A stretch of 64,000 bases of DNA, from contig NZ_JBGUAY010000003.1 in assembly GCF_041821025.1 (NCBI RefSeq), positions 429,969 through 493,968 of the forward strand, read 5' to 3'. Positions 17,740 to 28,228 of the stretch are shown here, piece after piece. A model generated the notes under the pieces. That model made no database searches. It was given only the letters and a program-made list of their open reading frames with translations, and was not told where the DNA came from. The DNA comes from Egicoccus sp. AB-alg6-2. GTDB lineage: Bacteria > Actinomycetota > Nitriliruptoria > Nitriliruptorales > Nitriliruptoraceae. Position numbers and translations under genes: made by a program. Positions within the stretch are counted from its first letter, which is position 1. The number at the start of each line of letters is the position of its first letter.

Positions 17740-17823
17740 TCAGCGAATCCAGCTGACGTTTGCACCAGCCGACAGCACCAGGGCTGCCAGGCTGGACATG
17801 GCGACGAGAAGCCTCTTCGACAT
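17740..17823 (-). CDS. 27-residue hydrophobic signal-like peptide
   Basis: A perfect GGAGGT lies five bases before this ATG. The 27-residue product begins MSKRLLVAMSSLAALVLSAG, with basic residues then a hydrophobic core, and ends ANVSWIR. It resembles a signal peptide or the leader of small secreted peptides such as AgrD-type autoinducer precursors, but it lacks cysteine and is shorter than those. It occupies a different frame from the HD-GYP gene that starts 57 bases downstream on the same strand, so both are probably on one transcript. It may be a signalling peptide, a leader peptide controlling translation, or a decayed precursor. Translation is likely; function is unknown. Confidence 0.55.
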   Translation of the reverse strand: MSKRLLVAMSSLAALVLSAGANVSWIR

Positions 17824-18262
17824 GCAACACCTCCATCGAGTTCGTCCCGGTCACGAGCCGCCGCTAGTTGGCTCCTGCTGGGTTCCGCTTCGCTCGATGT
17901 CCGCCCGTCCCGAGGGAGGGCGATGTGTCGTAACGGGTGCATGGTTCAGGGCGAGCACGGGGCTCGCGAGTTGCTGTGCAGCAGGAAATCGCAAACCGCG
18001 GACCTCCCCCGTGCACCGCTCGCTCTGCAGTTGTCAGTCGATCGAAGATCACCATCGGCCGAACACCGGCCGCCCCAAGTGATCACCGCAGAGTATGCCC
18101 ATACGACCACCGTCAGTGAACGACTTCGAAGATATTTCACAGGTTGCGCGTGTCTTCTCGCACCGTCTCGTACCTTGTCCCGCACGCACGGCCTGTCTGC
18201 AGCGATTCTTTCCCTGTCGGTACGCGGCCCCGTACGCTTGCGGCCGTCGAACAGGAGTCAGC
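17824..18262. other. Divergent intergenic region with structured segments
   Basis: These 439 bases separate the peptide/HD-GYP genes from the divergent gene at 18263. GC content is visibly lower than in neighbouring DNA. GGTGCA (17936-17941) pairs with TGCACC (18012-18017), enclosing the hairpin GCGAGC/GCTCGC (17951-17967) and a TGCTG/CAGCA element (17972-17983). A second nested set between about 18023 and 18094 pairs CTGCAGAG with CTCTGC, and GATCAC with GTGATC. Either strand could be the transcript. No known riboswitch consensus, including the GEMM c-di-GMP motif, was matched by eye. No protein gene is apparent. Confidence 0.4.
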
Positions 18263-18985
18263 GTGGAGCCGTCGTCGGGGAGCGAGAACGGTGGGGACCT
18301 GATGGCGGACGTGGACCTCTCGCCGGCCTCGGTCGGCACGGATCTGCACCTACCGGCGGCGCGCGAGACGGTCGAGAACGCGATCGCGACCATCCCCGGG
18401 ATCATCGGCGCGCGGGTCGTCCCCGGCTACGAGCGGGCGATCGACGAGTTGCACGTGCTGGCCTCGCTCGAGAAGCAACCCAAGCAGGCGGTCCGCGACG
18501 TCCAGACCCTGCTGATGGCGCGGTTCGGCGTCACCATCGACCATCGCGTGGTGAGCGTCGTCCAACTCGACGAACTTCCGCGCGCGCTGGGAGCGAGCGT
18601 CGAGCGCCTCGTCCTCGAACGCGTCTCGACCAGTCTGACCGCCGGGCAACTGCACGTCGAGGTCGGGTTGCGCTTCGGCGACCGGGAGCTGAGCGGAACC
18701 GGCGACGGCAGCCCCACGGGCCACGGTCGCTACCGCGCCCCCGCCGAGGCCGCCCTGGACGCCGTCACCGAACTGCTGGGACCGCGCGCGACGCTGCACC
18801 TCGAAGGCGTGGACATCGTCGAGACGATGGGGCGTCGCCTGGCCATCACGCTGGTGCACCTCCGGGCCGGCCGGTACGAGACCACCCTGACGGGCAGCGC
18901 CATCGTGCGCGAGGCTGACGTCGACGCGATCGTCCGCAGCGTCCTCGACGCCCTCAACCGGACCATCGACGACACGGACCAGTGA
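18263..18985 (+). CDS. Conserved protein of unknown function beside HD-GYP genes
   Basis: This 240-residue soluble protein has no membrane helix or signal peptide. GTG is chosen because AGGAG sits six bases before it; an in-frame ATG at 18302 is the alternative. A striking segment reads VLASLEKQPKQAVRDVQTLL, followed by MARFGVTIDHRVVSVVQLDE. I recall similar wording in uncharacterised proteins of other Gram-positive bacteria but cannot verify it. The rest alternates beta-like strands (QLHVEVGLRFGD, LAITLVHLRAGRYETTLTGSA) with helices, suggesting two alpha/beta modules. It is divergent from the peptide and HD-GYP genes, so a shared pathway is possible. Confidence 0.8.
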   Translation: MEPSSGSENGGDLMADVDLSPASVGTDLHLPAARETVENAIATIPGIIGARVVPGYERAIDELHVLASLEKQPKQAVRDVQTLLMARFGVTIDHRVVSVVQLDELPRALGASVERLVLERVSTSLTAGQLHVEVGLRFGDRELSGTGDGSPTGHGRYRAPAEAALDAVTELLGPRATLHLEGVDIVETMGRRLAITLVHLRAGRYETTLTGSAIVREADVDAIVRSVLDALNRTIDDTDQ

Positions 18986-19098
18986 CCCGGCCGAACGTCC
19001 GCTGAGCGTCGGCTACCCCGACCGTCGGGACGCGCCCGCCACGCCGGGACACTCGCGGCGGCGCTTGGATCGGGTTCACGCCGACCACGGGGGAACTC

Positions 19099-19479
19099 AT
19101 GCGCCGTCCGCGACTGCTCACCACGCTCGTTGCCGCGACCCTGCTCGCCGCCTGTTCGGGTGGCCCCGAGGGCACCGACGAGAGCGACGCGCCGCCGCCA
19201 CGCGGCGACGACAGCGCGGTCGAGGAGCAGGACCCGACGGCAGCGGGCGAAGCTTGCGCCGAGGCGTTCGCGCAGGCTGCGGCCGGCGACGGCGAGCTCG
19301 AGGCGGCGATCGGCGCCTGCGAGGACATCGCCTCGTTCACCAGCGCCGCCGCCGAGCACCCCGACGCCCTCGGCGACGTCGAGCCGCAGGTCTGGCTCGC
19401 CGATGCCTGCACCGAGGCGACCGACCCGGCGGTGACCGAATCGGCGCTCTGTGCCGAGGTCGCCGGCGAGCAGAGCTGA
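19099..19479 (+). CDS. Small secreted lipoprotein
   Basis: This 126-residue protein starts with a lipoprotein signal peptide: MRRPRLLTTLVAATLLAACS has a basic N-region, a hydrophobic core and a lipobox LAAC with the cysteine at 19. The mature part is acidic and alanine-rich (DESD, EEQDPT) and contains four further cysteines (GEACAEAF, GACEDI, ADACTEAT, ALCAEV), enough for two disulfides. No family is recognised. It converges with the BldD-like gene, with 27 bases between stops. Confidence 0.75.
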   Translation: MRRPRLLTTLVAATLLAACSGGPEGTDESDAPPPRGDDSAVEEQDPTAAGEACAEAFAQAAAGDGELEAAIGACEDIASFTSAAAEHPDALGDVEPQVWLADACTEATDPAVTESALCAEVAGEQS

Positions 19480-19509
19480 CGCCCGACCGGAACGTGGCGG
19501 GCGGCGTCA
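19477..19509. terminator. Bidirectional terminator-like inverted repeat
   Basis: TGACGCC and GGCGTCA form a 7-bp stem that includes both convergent stop codons, with a further CCG/CGG able to pair inside. The loop is large and there is no T tract, so the assignment is tentative. Confidence 0.35.
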
Positions 19510-19968
19510 GGCCTCCTGCACGACGCCGAGTTCGCGCAACTGCTCGAGCAGTTCGTCCGGTCCGACGTCCTGGATCACGGCGAGTGCGCGCAGGTCGTCG
19601 CCACGGACGGAGAGCACCCTGCGGTTGAAGTCGCCGCGCTGGACCTGGATGGACTCGCAGTACCGGCGCAGCGCACGCCACCGCTCGCCGAGGGCGTCGA
19701 GGCGTTCGAGGTCGAGCACGATGCCGACCGTCTCGTCGGGATGGCGGACCTGCGCCTCCCCCGGCAGGACCTCACCGGGCGCGACACCGTAGAACTCGGC
19801 CAGTTCGAGCAACCTGGTCGCGGTGATGTTGCGGTCCCCACGTTCGTAGGAACCGATCACCGCGGCCTTCCAACGCCCTTCCGAACGTCGCTCCACGTCC
19901 TGCAGGGACAGGCCGCGATCGACGCGGACACGACGCAGGCGCTCGCCCACCTCATGCGTGTACGTCAT
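19507..19968 (-). CDS. bldD: BldD-like transcriptional regulator with c-di-GMP-binding motif
   Basis: This 153-residue protein matches BldD along its length. An N-terminal helix-turn-helix (residues 6-66) includes GLSLQDVERRSEGRWKAAVI and GSYERGDRNITATRLLELAE. The C-terminal domain contains SIQVQRGDFNRRVLSVRGDD. In Streptomyces BldD, c-di-GMP binds the signature RxD-x8-RxxD. Here Arg111-Gly-Asp113, eight residues, then Arg122-Gly-Asp-Asp125 preserves it exactly. Binding of tetrameric c-di-GMP dimerises BldD on operators of developmental genes. The ATG is the natural start. Two HD-type membrane genes, one probably an active c-di-GMP hydrolase, lie within 4.5 kb. Confidence 0.93.
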   Translation of the reverse strand: MTYTHEVGERLRRVRVDRGLSLQDVERRSEGRWKAAVIGSYERGDRNITATRLLELAEFYGVAPGEVLPGEAQVRHPDETVGIVLDLERLDALGERWRALRRYCESIQVQRGDFNRRVLSVRGDDLRALAVIQDVGPDELLEQLRELGVVQEA

Positions 19969-20020
19969 CTCGGCCTCCGGTTCCGCAGCGGGAACCGTAG
20001 CGGGCGCGACCCCGCTGCGA

Positions 20021-20980
20021 TCACCGCTCCGCCATTTCCGCGGCCCACGCCAACGTTGCGGCCAGTCCCTCCTCCAACGTCGTCCACGGCTTCCACCCCA
20101 GCTCGCGTGCAGCGCGTCGGGCATCGACGCTGCTGTGTTGGATCTCGCCGTCACGGGCCGGCGCGTGGACTGGCTCGTGGGGGTAGCCCGTCGCGGCCGC
20201 CAGGGCCCGGAACAGTTGCGAGATGCTGGTGCGCTGGCCCGTGCCGATGACGAGCCGTTGCCCGTCGGCCCGGTCCGCCGCCAGGACCAGCGCGTGGACC
20301 ACGTCGTCGACGTAGACGAAGTCCCGGGTCTGCTCGCCGTCGCCGAAGATCGTGCACGGCTGCCCGGCGAGCATGCGCCCGGCGAAGGTGGCCACGACCC
20401 CGCCCTCACCGGCGGTGGTCTGGTGCGGCCCGTACACGTTCGCCAGCGTCACCGCGGTCCAGTCGAGTCCGTGGAGCAGCTCGTAGGTCCGCAGGTAGTC
20501 CAGGGCCACGCGCTTGGAGACCCCGTAGGGAGACAGCGCCGGCCGGTCGAAGGACTCGTCGACGGGGAGTTCGGAAACGTCGGGTTCCCCGTAGGAGCCG
20601 ATCGAGGACGCGTAGACGACCTTGCGGACGCCGGCGTGCCGCGCGGCCTCGAGCACGGCGAGCGTCCCGAGGACGTTGACGGAAGCGTCGAACTGCGGGT
20701 CCTCGACGCTGCGACGCACGTCGACCTGCGCCGCGAGGTGAAACACGACCTCGGGCCGCAGGCGGTCGCACAGCCGCGCGAGGCCACCCTGGCGGATGTC
20801 GAGCCGGTCGAACTCGAACCGGCCGGCGTGTCGGGCGCGGGCCGGCGCGAGGTTGGCCAGTGAACCACTGGAGAGGTCGTCGACGCCGACGACGCGGCGT
20901 CCGTCCTCGAGCAGCCGGGCGACGAGGTTGGAGCCGATGAAGCCGGCGGCGCCGGTGACCAGGACCGGAGGATCGGACAC
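20021..20980 (-). CDS. NAD-dependent sugar epimerase/dehydratase (UDP-glucose 4-epimerase-like)
   Basis: This 319-residue extended short-chain dehydrogenase has the NAD-binding GAAGFIGSNLVARLL motif, a DLSSG loop, HLAAQVDVRRSV, the catalytic SSIGSYGE serine region and YGVSK tyrosine-lysine pair, then VYGP and VYVDDVV. The pattern DVRRSV plus GEQTRDFVYV is common in UDP-glucose 4-epimerase-like enzymes, but the substrate is not certain. It ends 52 bases upstream of the BldD-like gene in the same direction. It could supply sugars for surface glycans made by genes at 36-53 kb. Confidence 0.88.
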   Translation of the reverse strand: MSDPPVLVTGAAGFIGSNLVARLLEDGRRVVGVDDLSSGSLANLAPARARHAGRFEFDRLDIRQGGLARLCDRLRPEVVFHLAAQVDVRRSVEDPQFDASVNVLGTLAVLEAARHAGVRKVVYASSIGSYGEPDVSELPVDESFDRPALSPYGVSKRVALDYLRTYELLHGLDWTAVTLANVYGPHQTTAGEGGVVATFAGRMLAGQPCTIFGDGEQTRDFVYVDDVVHALVLAADRADGQRLVIGTGQRTSISQLFRALAAATGYPHEPVHAPARDGEIQHSSVDARRAARELGWKPWTTLEEGLAATLAWAAEMAER

Positions 20981-21086
20981 GACAGACCTCGAGGGGCACC
21001 GGCGGCGAAGTGGACGCGCAGCCTATCGGCGGCCCTCCACGGATCCGGCAGGTGCAGCCGGCGCCACCCCCCGCGGATGCGGACGC

Positions 21087-21347
21087 TCAGCCGTCCGTGG
21101 CGACGCCCGCGAGGTGCTCCCGGATGCGCACCAGCAGCGACGGCGGCGCGCTCTCGACGCAGTCGCGCCGCACGATGGCGCGCAGCTGCTCCTCGAACGA
21201 GGCCCGGTCGGTGCACGGGTAACAGGCGGTCAGATGCGCCTTGACCTCTTCGAGGGTCGTGTTGGGAAGCTCACCATCGAGGTAGAGCTCGAGCTGTTCG
21301 AGTGCCTCCTGGCACTCGGCTCCGCACTCGGGGGATCCGGCGCTCAC
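21087..21347 (-). CDS. rsrA: Anti-sigma factor, RsrA-type zinc-binding (ZAS) protein
   Basis: This 86-residue protein has the ZAS motif HxxxCxxC in His38-Leu-Thr-Ala-Cys42-Tyr-Pro-Cys45, with further cysteines at 8 and 12. The region [12 protein letters not shown] precedes it, as in RsrA/RshA. Under disulfide stress, oxidation of the cysteines releases zinc and frees the partner sigma factor. The GTG start overlaps the sigR stop by four bases, giving translational coupling, the usual arrangement of sigR-rsrA pairs. Confidence 0.92.
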   Translation of the reverse strand: MSAGSPECGAECQEALEQLELYLDGELPNTTLEEVKAHLTACYPCTDRASFEEQLRAIVRRDCVESAPPSLLVRIREHLAGVATDG

Positions 21348-21988
21348 GCTTCCACCTCCGTCTCGTCGATCAGACCTCGGGAACGGGCATAGCCGGACAA
21401 CGCCTTCTGCAGCTGTTTCCTTCCTCGATGCAGCCGCGACATCACGGTGCCGACCGGCGTGTCCATGATCTCGGCGATGTCCTTGTAGGCGAAGCCCTCG
21501 ACATCGGCCAGGTAGACCGCGAGGCGGAACGTCTCCGGCAGGTCCGCCATCGCCTGCTTGACCTCGTCCGCCGTCAGCGCCTCGAGCACCTCGCGTTCCG
21601 CGGATCGCCCGCCGGAGCGCGCGATCTCGTCGTAGAACGAGTAGTCGTCGAGCGTCTCCTGCAGGTCCTCCTGCGGACGCCGCTGCGCCTTGCGGTACAT
21701 GGAGATGTAGGTGGTGTGCAGGACCCGGTACAGCCATGCGCGCAGGTTGGTACCCGGGCGGTACTGGTGGAACGAGCGGTACGCCTTCGCGACCGTCTCC
21801 TGGACGAGATCCTCGGCATCGGCGCGATGGCGGGTGTAGCGCAGCGCGGCCGAGTAGAGGCGGTCGAGGTGGGGCATGACCTCGGCCTCGAACCGGACCT
21901 GGCGGTCGGTTTCGGACAGCTCCTGGCGCGCGATGGAGCCGTCTGGCTGGCGGCCGTCACCGATCTCGGGGGCGGGGACCTCACTCAC
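21344..21988 (-). CDS. sigR: ECF RNA polymerase sigma factor SigR/SigH
   Basis: This 214-residue sigma factor has region 2 ([50 protein letters not shown]) and region 4 ([40 protein letters not shown]). The wording matches SigR of Streptomyces and SigH of mycobacteria closely. These direct the thiol-oxidative stress response, including thioredoxin genes, and are held inactive by RsrA. The ATG start has a 20-30 residue acidic lead. No convincing SigR-type GGAAT/GTT promoter was found in the 234 bases upstream. Confidence 0.95.
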   Translation of the reverse strand: MSEVPAPEIGDGRQPDGSIARQELSETDRQVRFEAEVMPHLDRLYSAALRYTRHRADAEDLVQETVAKAYRSFHQYRPGTNLRAWLYRVLHTTYISMYRKAQRRPQEDLQETLDDYSFYDEIARSGGRSAEREVLEALTADEVKQAMADLPETFRLAVYLADVEGFAYKDIAEIMDTPVGTVMSRLHRGRKQLQKALSGYARSRGLIDETEVEA

Positions 21989-22222
21989 GAAGGGTCATGC
22001 CTCCTGGGGCGATTGACGGGATCGACCAGCGTAACGCCGCCCGGGGGGGATGGCGGTCACGACCGCGCGGGCCCATGACCCTCGCCCCTTCCACAGTCTT
22101 TCGTGTATTTTCATGTCGTCTCGATTTTCTTCCGCGTATGTTGATACACGCCGGGTGCGAGTATCGACTCGCCCCCCGGAGCTCGCACCCGGCACTCCAC
22201 CGCTTGCCCGAGGAGGCATTCG
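21989..22222. promoter_or_regulatory. Divergent AT-rich promoter region with inverted repeats
   Basis: This 234-base gap separates sigR from the divergent gene at 22223. Bases 22091-22155 are AT-rich for this genome. GTAT-GTTG-ATAC and GCGAGT-ATCG-ACTCGC (22157-22172) are short perfect inverted repeats that could be operators. GAGGAG lies just before the ATG at 22223. No protein gene is evident. Confidence 0.4.
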
Positions 22223-23182
22223 ATGCGCGACGAACTGCCGGACTGGATGGATCCGCCCGCCGAGGACGCGGCCGCCCCCCGCCGGCGACTCCATCGGCTC
22301 CTGGTGCTCGCGGCCGTGCCGTGGGTGGTGGTGGCCGCGCTCGTCGCCTGGCGCAGTGCGCCGGCCGAGCCCACCCGCACCACGTCCGGGCCGGCGGGTA
22401 CGCACGAGACGGCCGGGCCGAGCGTGTCCGATCCGTCGAGTTCGCCACCCGCCGACGACGACGCCGATGACGTCGCAGCTCCGCCGGCCGACACCGTTCC
22501 GTCCGCTGGCGACACGACCGCAGCGCGCGCCGCGGACGACGAGGTGTTCGTCGATCCGGACCTGCACGTCGAGCAGTTGCGTGGCGGGTGGCGCGAGATG
22601 CCGGGTGACGGGGCCACGGTGGTGGTCGCCCTTGCCGTCGCACGTGCCTGGCTGACCGGCCTCGGTCCGCAACTGCACGTCGACGTCCTGGGCCCGCGAC
22701 AGCCCGACCACTATGCCGAGCACCTCGTCGTCGAAGCCATCGAGCGGCCGGCCGCCGGCGCCGCCGTGGTGACGTTGCTGGCGGTCATGCTCGACGCCAG
22801 CGACGAGGGGCAGGCGCACCTGCGACGCGTAGCCGTGCCGGTCGACGAGTCGGGCCTGCAGCCACAGCCGGCCGGGCAGCCCTGGCCGCTTCCGGTGCCG
22901 GCGTTCACGGTCACGAGTCCAGCCGTGACCGACGAGCTCGACGAGGCGTTCCGGCCAGCGGCGGAGGAGGCGCTGACCGCGGCTGGATTCACCGACTTCG
23001 AGCTCCGCGGTCTCCAGCGCACCGCCGGCTGGCCGGTCCTGGCATCGGTGCGAACCTCGGGGCCGGACGGCGACGAGGACCACGTCGTGTGGCTTCGCCG
23101 GCACGTCAACGAGTTCGTCGTCGCTGGTCTCCCACTCACCGAGGCCCTGCCGTCGATGCAGGGGCAGGAGGTCGTTCGATGA
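22223..23182 (+). CDS. Single-span membrane protein with extracytoplasmic domain, TcpC-like (uncertain)
   Basis: This 319-residue protein has a short cytoplasmic N-terminus, one membrane helix (LLVLAAVPWVVVAALVAW), a long acidic, serine- and proline-rich linker (residues 46-115) and an external domain of about 190 residues. The external domain has VVVALAVARAWLTG and a repeated strand-helix layout. This arrangement faintly recalls TcpC/VirB8-like conjugation proteins, but no other transfer gene is nearby, so the likeness may be only a shared fold. Its stop overlaps the start of the next gene by four bases, so both are one operon. Strong upstream GAGGAG supports the ATG. Confidence 0.7.
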   Translation: MRDELPDWMDPPAEDAAAPRRRLHRLLVLAAVPWVVVAALVAWRSAPAEPTRTTSGPAGTHETAGPSVSDPSSSPPADDDADDVAAPPADTVPSAGDTTAARAADDEVFVDPDLHVEQLRGGWREMPGDGATVVVALAVARAWLTGLGPQLHVDVLGPRQPDHYAEHLVVEAIERPAAGAAVVTLLAVMLDASDEGQAHLRRVAVPVDESGLQPQPAGQPWPLPVPAFTVTSPAVTDELDEAFRPAAEEALTAAGFTDFELRGLQRTAGWPVLASVRTSGPDGDEDHVVWLRRHVNEFVVAGLPLTEALPSMQGQEVVR

Positions 23183-23662
23183 GTTCCACCGTCCGTCCCG
23201 CGCCGGCACGTCGTCCGGTGCGCCGCTCCGCCCGCGACACGCACCGGCCGCCACCGTCCGCGCCGGATCCACGGCGACTCGCCAGGCTGCTCGTCCGCGT
23301 CTGGCTCGAGGTCCGCGCCGGGGTACGGCCGCTGGCGCAGCTCGAGCCGCTCGTCACGCCGGTCGTCTACCGGCGTCTGGCGGGCCAACTGCTCCCGTCG
23401 CGCACGTCGAAACCGGTTGCCCGCGTCGTGGCCGTCCGCGGTTGCAGCCCCGCCGCAGGTGTCTGCGAGGCCGCCGTCACCGTGACCGACGGCGTGCGCA
23501 CGACTGCGGTGGCCGTTCGGCTCGAACGGCACCTCGGACGCTGGCGAGCGGTGGAGCTGACCGCGCCCGAGGCCGGGCTCGGGCCGCTGACCACCCGGCC
23601 CCTGCCGCCGGGGTGGCGGTCCCGCGACGCGTTCGACGAAGTGCTCGAACCGGACGAGGTGC

Positions 23663-26557
<2,895 letters not shown>

Positions 26558-26711
26558 CGGGGGCGGCTTTCTACGCTCGCGACATCGCTCGGAAAGGCTC
26601 TCGCGCGCGCGCAACGGCGGACGACGCGAAAGACGCGCTCGATGGTACGCCACCATGCCGCCACACAGGATGGGCCCTGTCCCGCGGCGACGCAGTTCGG
26701 TCCGGGGTGGC

Positions 26712-27380
26712 CTACTTGATCTCGAGCAACTTCTCGCGGACGGCGTAGACGACCGCTTCCATGCGCGAGTGCAGGTGCAGCTTCTCGAGGATGTTGCGCA
26801 CGTGGTTCTTGACCGTGTTCTCGGAGATGAACAGCGCCTTGGCGATCTCGCGGTTGTTCATGCCCTGGGCCACGTGCTGCAGGACCTCCATCTCGCGCGG
26901 GGTGAGCCGCGGCGCGGGGACCTGCTCCTTCTCCTCGTCCTTCTTGATCATGGCCGCGAACTCGTCGAGGAGCTTGCTGGCCATCGACGGCGAGATCAGT
27001 GACTGCCCGCCATGGACCGAACGCACCGCGTTGCCGATCTCGTCGATCGAGATCTCCTTGAGCAGGTAACCGTTGGCACCGGCCTTGATGGCCTCGTAGA
27101 GGTCATCCTCCTCGTCGCTGATCGTCAGCACGAGGATCTTGGTGCCCGGCTCCTCCTCCTTGATGCGGCGAGCGGCGTCGATACCTGACAACGTCGGCAT
27201 GCGCACGTCCATGACCACGACGTCGGGCGCGTGCTCGCGCGCCAGCTCGACGGCGGCCTGGCCGTCCCCGGCCTCGCCGAGAACCTCGATGTCGTCCTCG
27301 TCCTCGAGGACCATGCGCAAGCCACGACGAAACAGTTCGTGGTCGTCTGCGATGAGGATGCGGATCCGGTCGTCGGCCAC
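26712..27380 (-). CDS. NarL/FixJ-family response regulator
   Basis: This 222-residue regulator has a receiver domain with [14 protein letters not shown], the phospho-aspartate in [35 protein letters not shown] and [10 protein letters not shown]-terminal LuxR-type helix-turn-helix follows: [20 protein letters not shown] and [20 protein letters not shown]. The GTG at 27380 is preceded by GAGGG and begins the conserved ADDRIRILI. No histidine kinase is adjacent, so its stimulus is unknown. Related regulators include LiaR and DevR. It lies upstream of secA in the same orientation, but 154 bases separate them. Confidence 0.92.
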   Translation of the reverse strand: MADDRIRILIADDHELFRRGLRMVLEDEDDIEVLGEAGDGQAAVELAREHAPDVVVMDVRMPTLSGIDAARRIKEEEPGTKILVLTISDEEDDLYEAIKAGANGYLLKEISIDEIGNAVRSVHGGQSLISPSMASKLLDEFAAMIKKDEEKEQVPAPRLTPREMEVLQHVAQGMNNREIAKALFISENTVKNHVRNILEKLHLHSRMEAVVYAVREKLLEIK

Positions 27381-27595
27381 GTTGCCCTCGTTCCAACTCG
27401 CCGTCCCCGTTCCCCGAGCGGGGAGCGTCACGCCTCCAATCGTCCCAGCGGCGCATGGGTCAAGCGGAAGTGCGCAGGCGGGGGAGTCTAGCCCCTTGGG
27501 CGCACACGGGCGGGCAGCCCCTCCCCCACGTTCGGCACCACGCAAGGGGTCGTCGTGACCAGCTTCGCCTGCCGAAACGAGACCGGGACGGGGAC

Positions 27596-27628
27596 GGGGC
27601 CGCGGCGCAAGGTGCGCGTCGCGGCCCC
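27596..27628 (-). terminator. Strong hairpin terminator after hpf
   Basis: GGGGCCGCG and CGCGGCCCC form a 9-bp stem, with GCGC/GCGC able to pair inside, located 14 bases beyond the hpf stop on the minus strand. The hairpin is very stable but no T tract follows. The rest of 27381-27642 holds no gene. Confidence 0.6.
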
Positions 27629-27642
27629 GGGCGATCGCACCT

Positions 27643-28023
27643 CTAGATCTCGTCGTCCTCGAACGGCTCAGTCGTCACTGAGGCGACCCCGACCAGGTCG
27701 GGGCCCACGGCCTGGCGACGTGGCCGGTTGACCAGTCGCGTCTTGAGCTTGCGTACCTGCCGGGTCAGTTTCGCCTCGACCCGGTCGATTGCCGTCAGGG
27801 GGTCGGGCGCCGCAGCGGCCGCCCGCAGATACTTGCCCTTCGCATGGAGCACCACCTCGCAGTGCACCCGGTCCTCGATGCGGGGGTTGCTCTCCTCGGA
27901 GAACACGACCTCCATGTCGATGAACCGGTCGAACAGGCGCCGGACGCGCGACAGCTTCGCGATCGCCTCGTCCCGCACGTGCTCGGGGACATCGAAGTTC
28001 TTGCCCTTGACGGTGATCCGCAC
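27643..28023 (-). CDS. hpf: Short ribosome hibernation-promoting factor (HPF/RaiA domain)
   Basis: This 126-residue protein has the S30AE fold: VRITVKGKNFDVPEHVRDEA, IAKLSRVRRLFDRF, VVFSEESNP, HCEVVLHAKGKYLRA and AIDRVEAKLTRQVRKLKTRL. It binds the decoding region of the 30S subunit when growth slows. The usual actinobacterial long HPF carries a second C-terminal dimerisation domain of about 60 residues; here the protein ends soon after the first domain in an acidic tail (EPFEDDEI). It would be expected to inactivate single 70S ribosomes rather than join them into 100S dimers. GAGGAGG precedes the GTG start. Confidence 0.92.
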   Translation of the reverse strand: MRITVKGKNFDVPEHVRDEAIAKLSRVRRLFDRFIDMEVVFSEESNPRIEDRVHCEVVLHAKGKYLRAAAAAPDPLTAIDRVEAKLTRQVRKLKTRLVNRPRRQAVGPDLVGVASVTTEPFEDDEI

Positions 28024-28228
28024 GGCTCCTCCTCGCCTCGCGCCCCGAAAGGGGCGTGTGGTCGCACCCGGCGGGTGCGCGTGACCACCACCCGGATGCG
28101 ACAGCGACGGGGCCGTCGGCCGCACCGCGTGCGGTGTCGAACCACCGCGGCGGATGGCCGCGGTGCCACGTCGGGGCCGTCGGCAGATCTGGCGGGGAAG
28201 CGACGTTCCCGGCCGTGTGCGGGCGACG

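Noticed and set aside
17824..18262. GEMM-type c-di-GMP riboswitch upstream of the HD-GYP genes
   Set aside because: I looked for its conserved core and found no match on either strand; the region has other structure, reported separately.
22223..23182. Part of a conjugative element (TcpC-like)
   Set aside because: No other transfer gene is nearby and the flanking genes are housekeeping; resemblance may be only fold-level.
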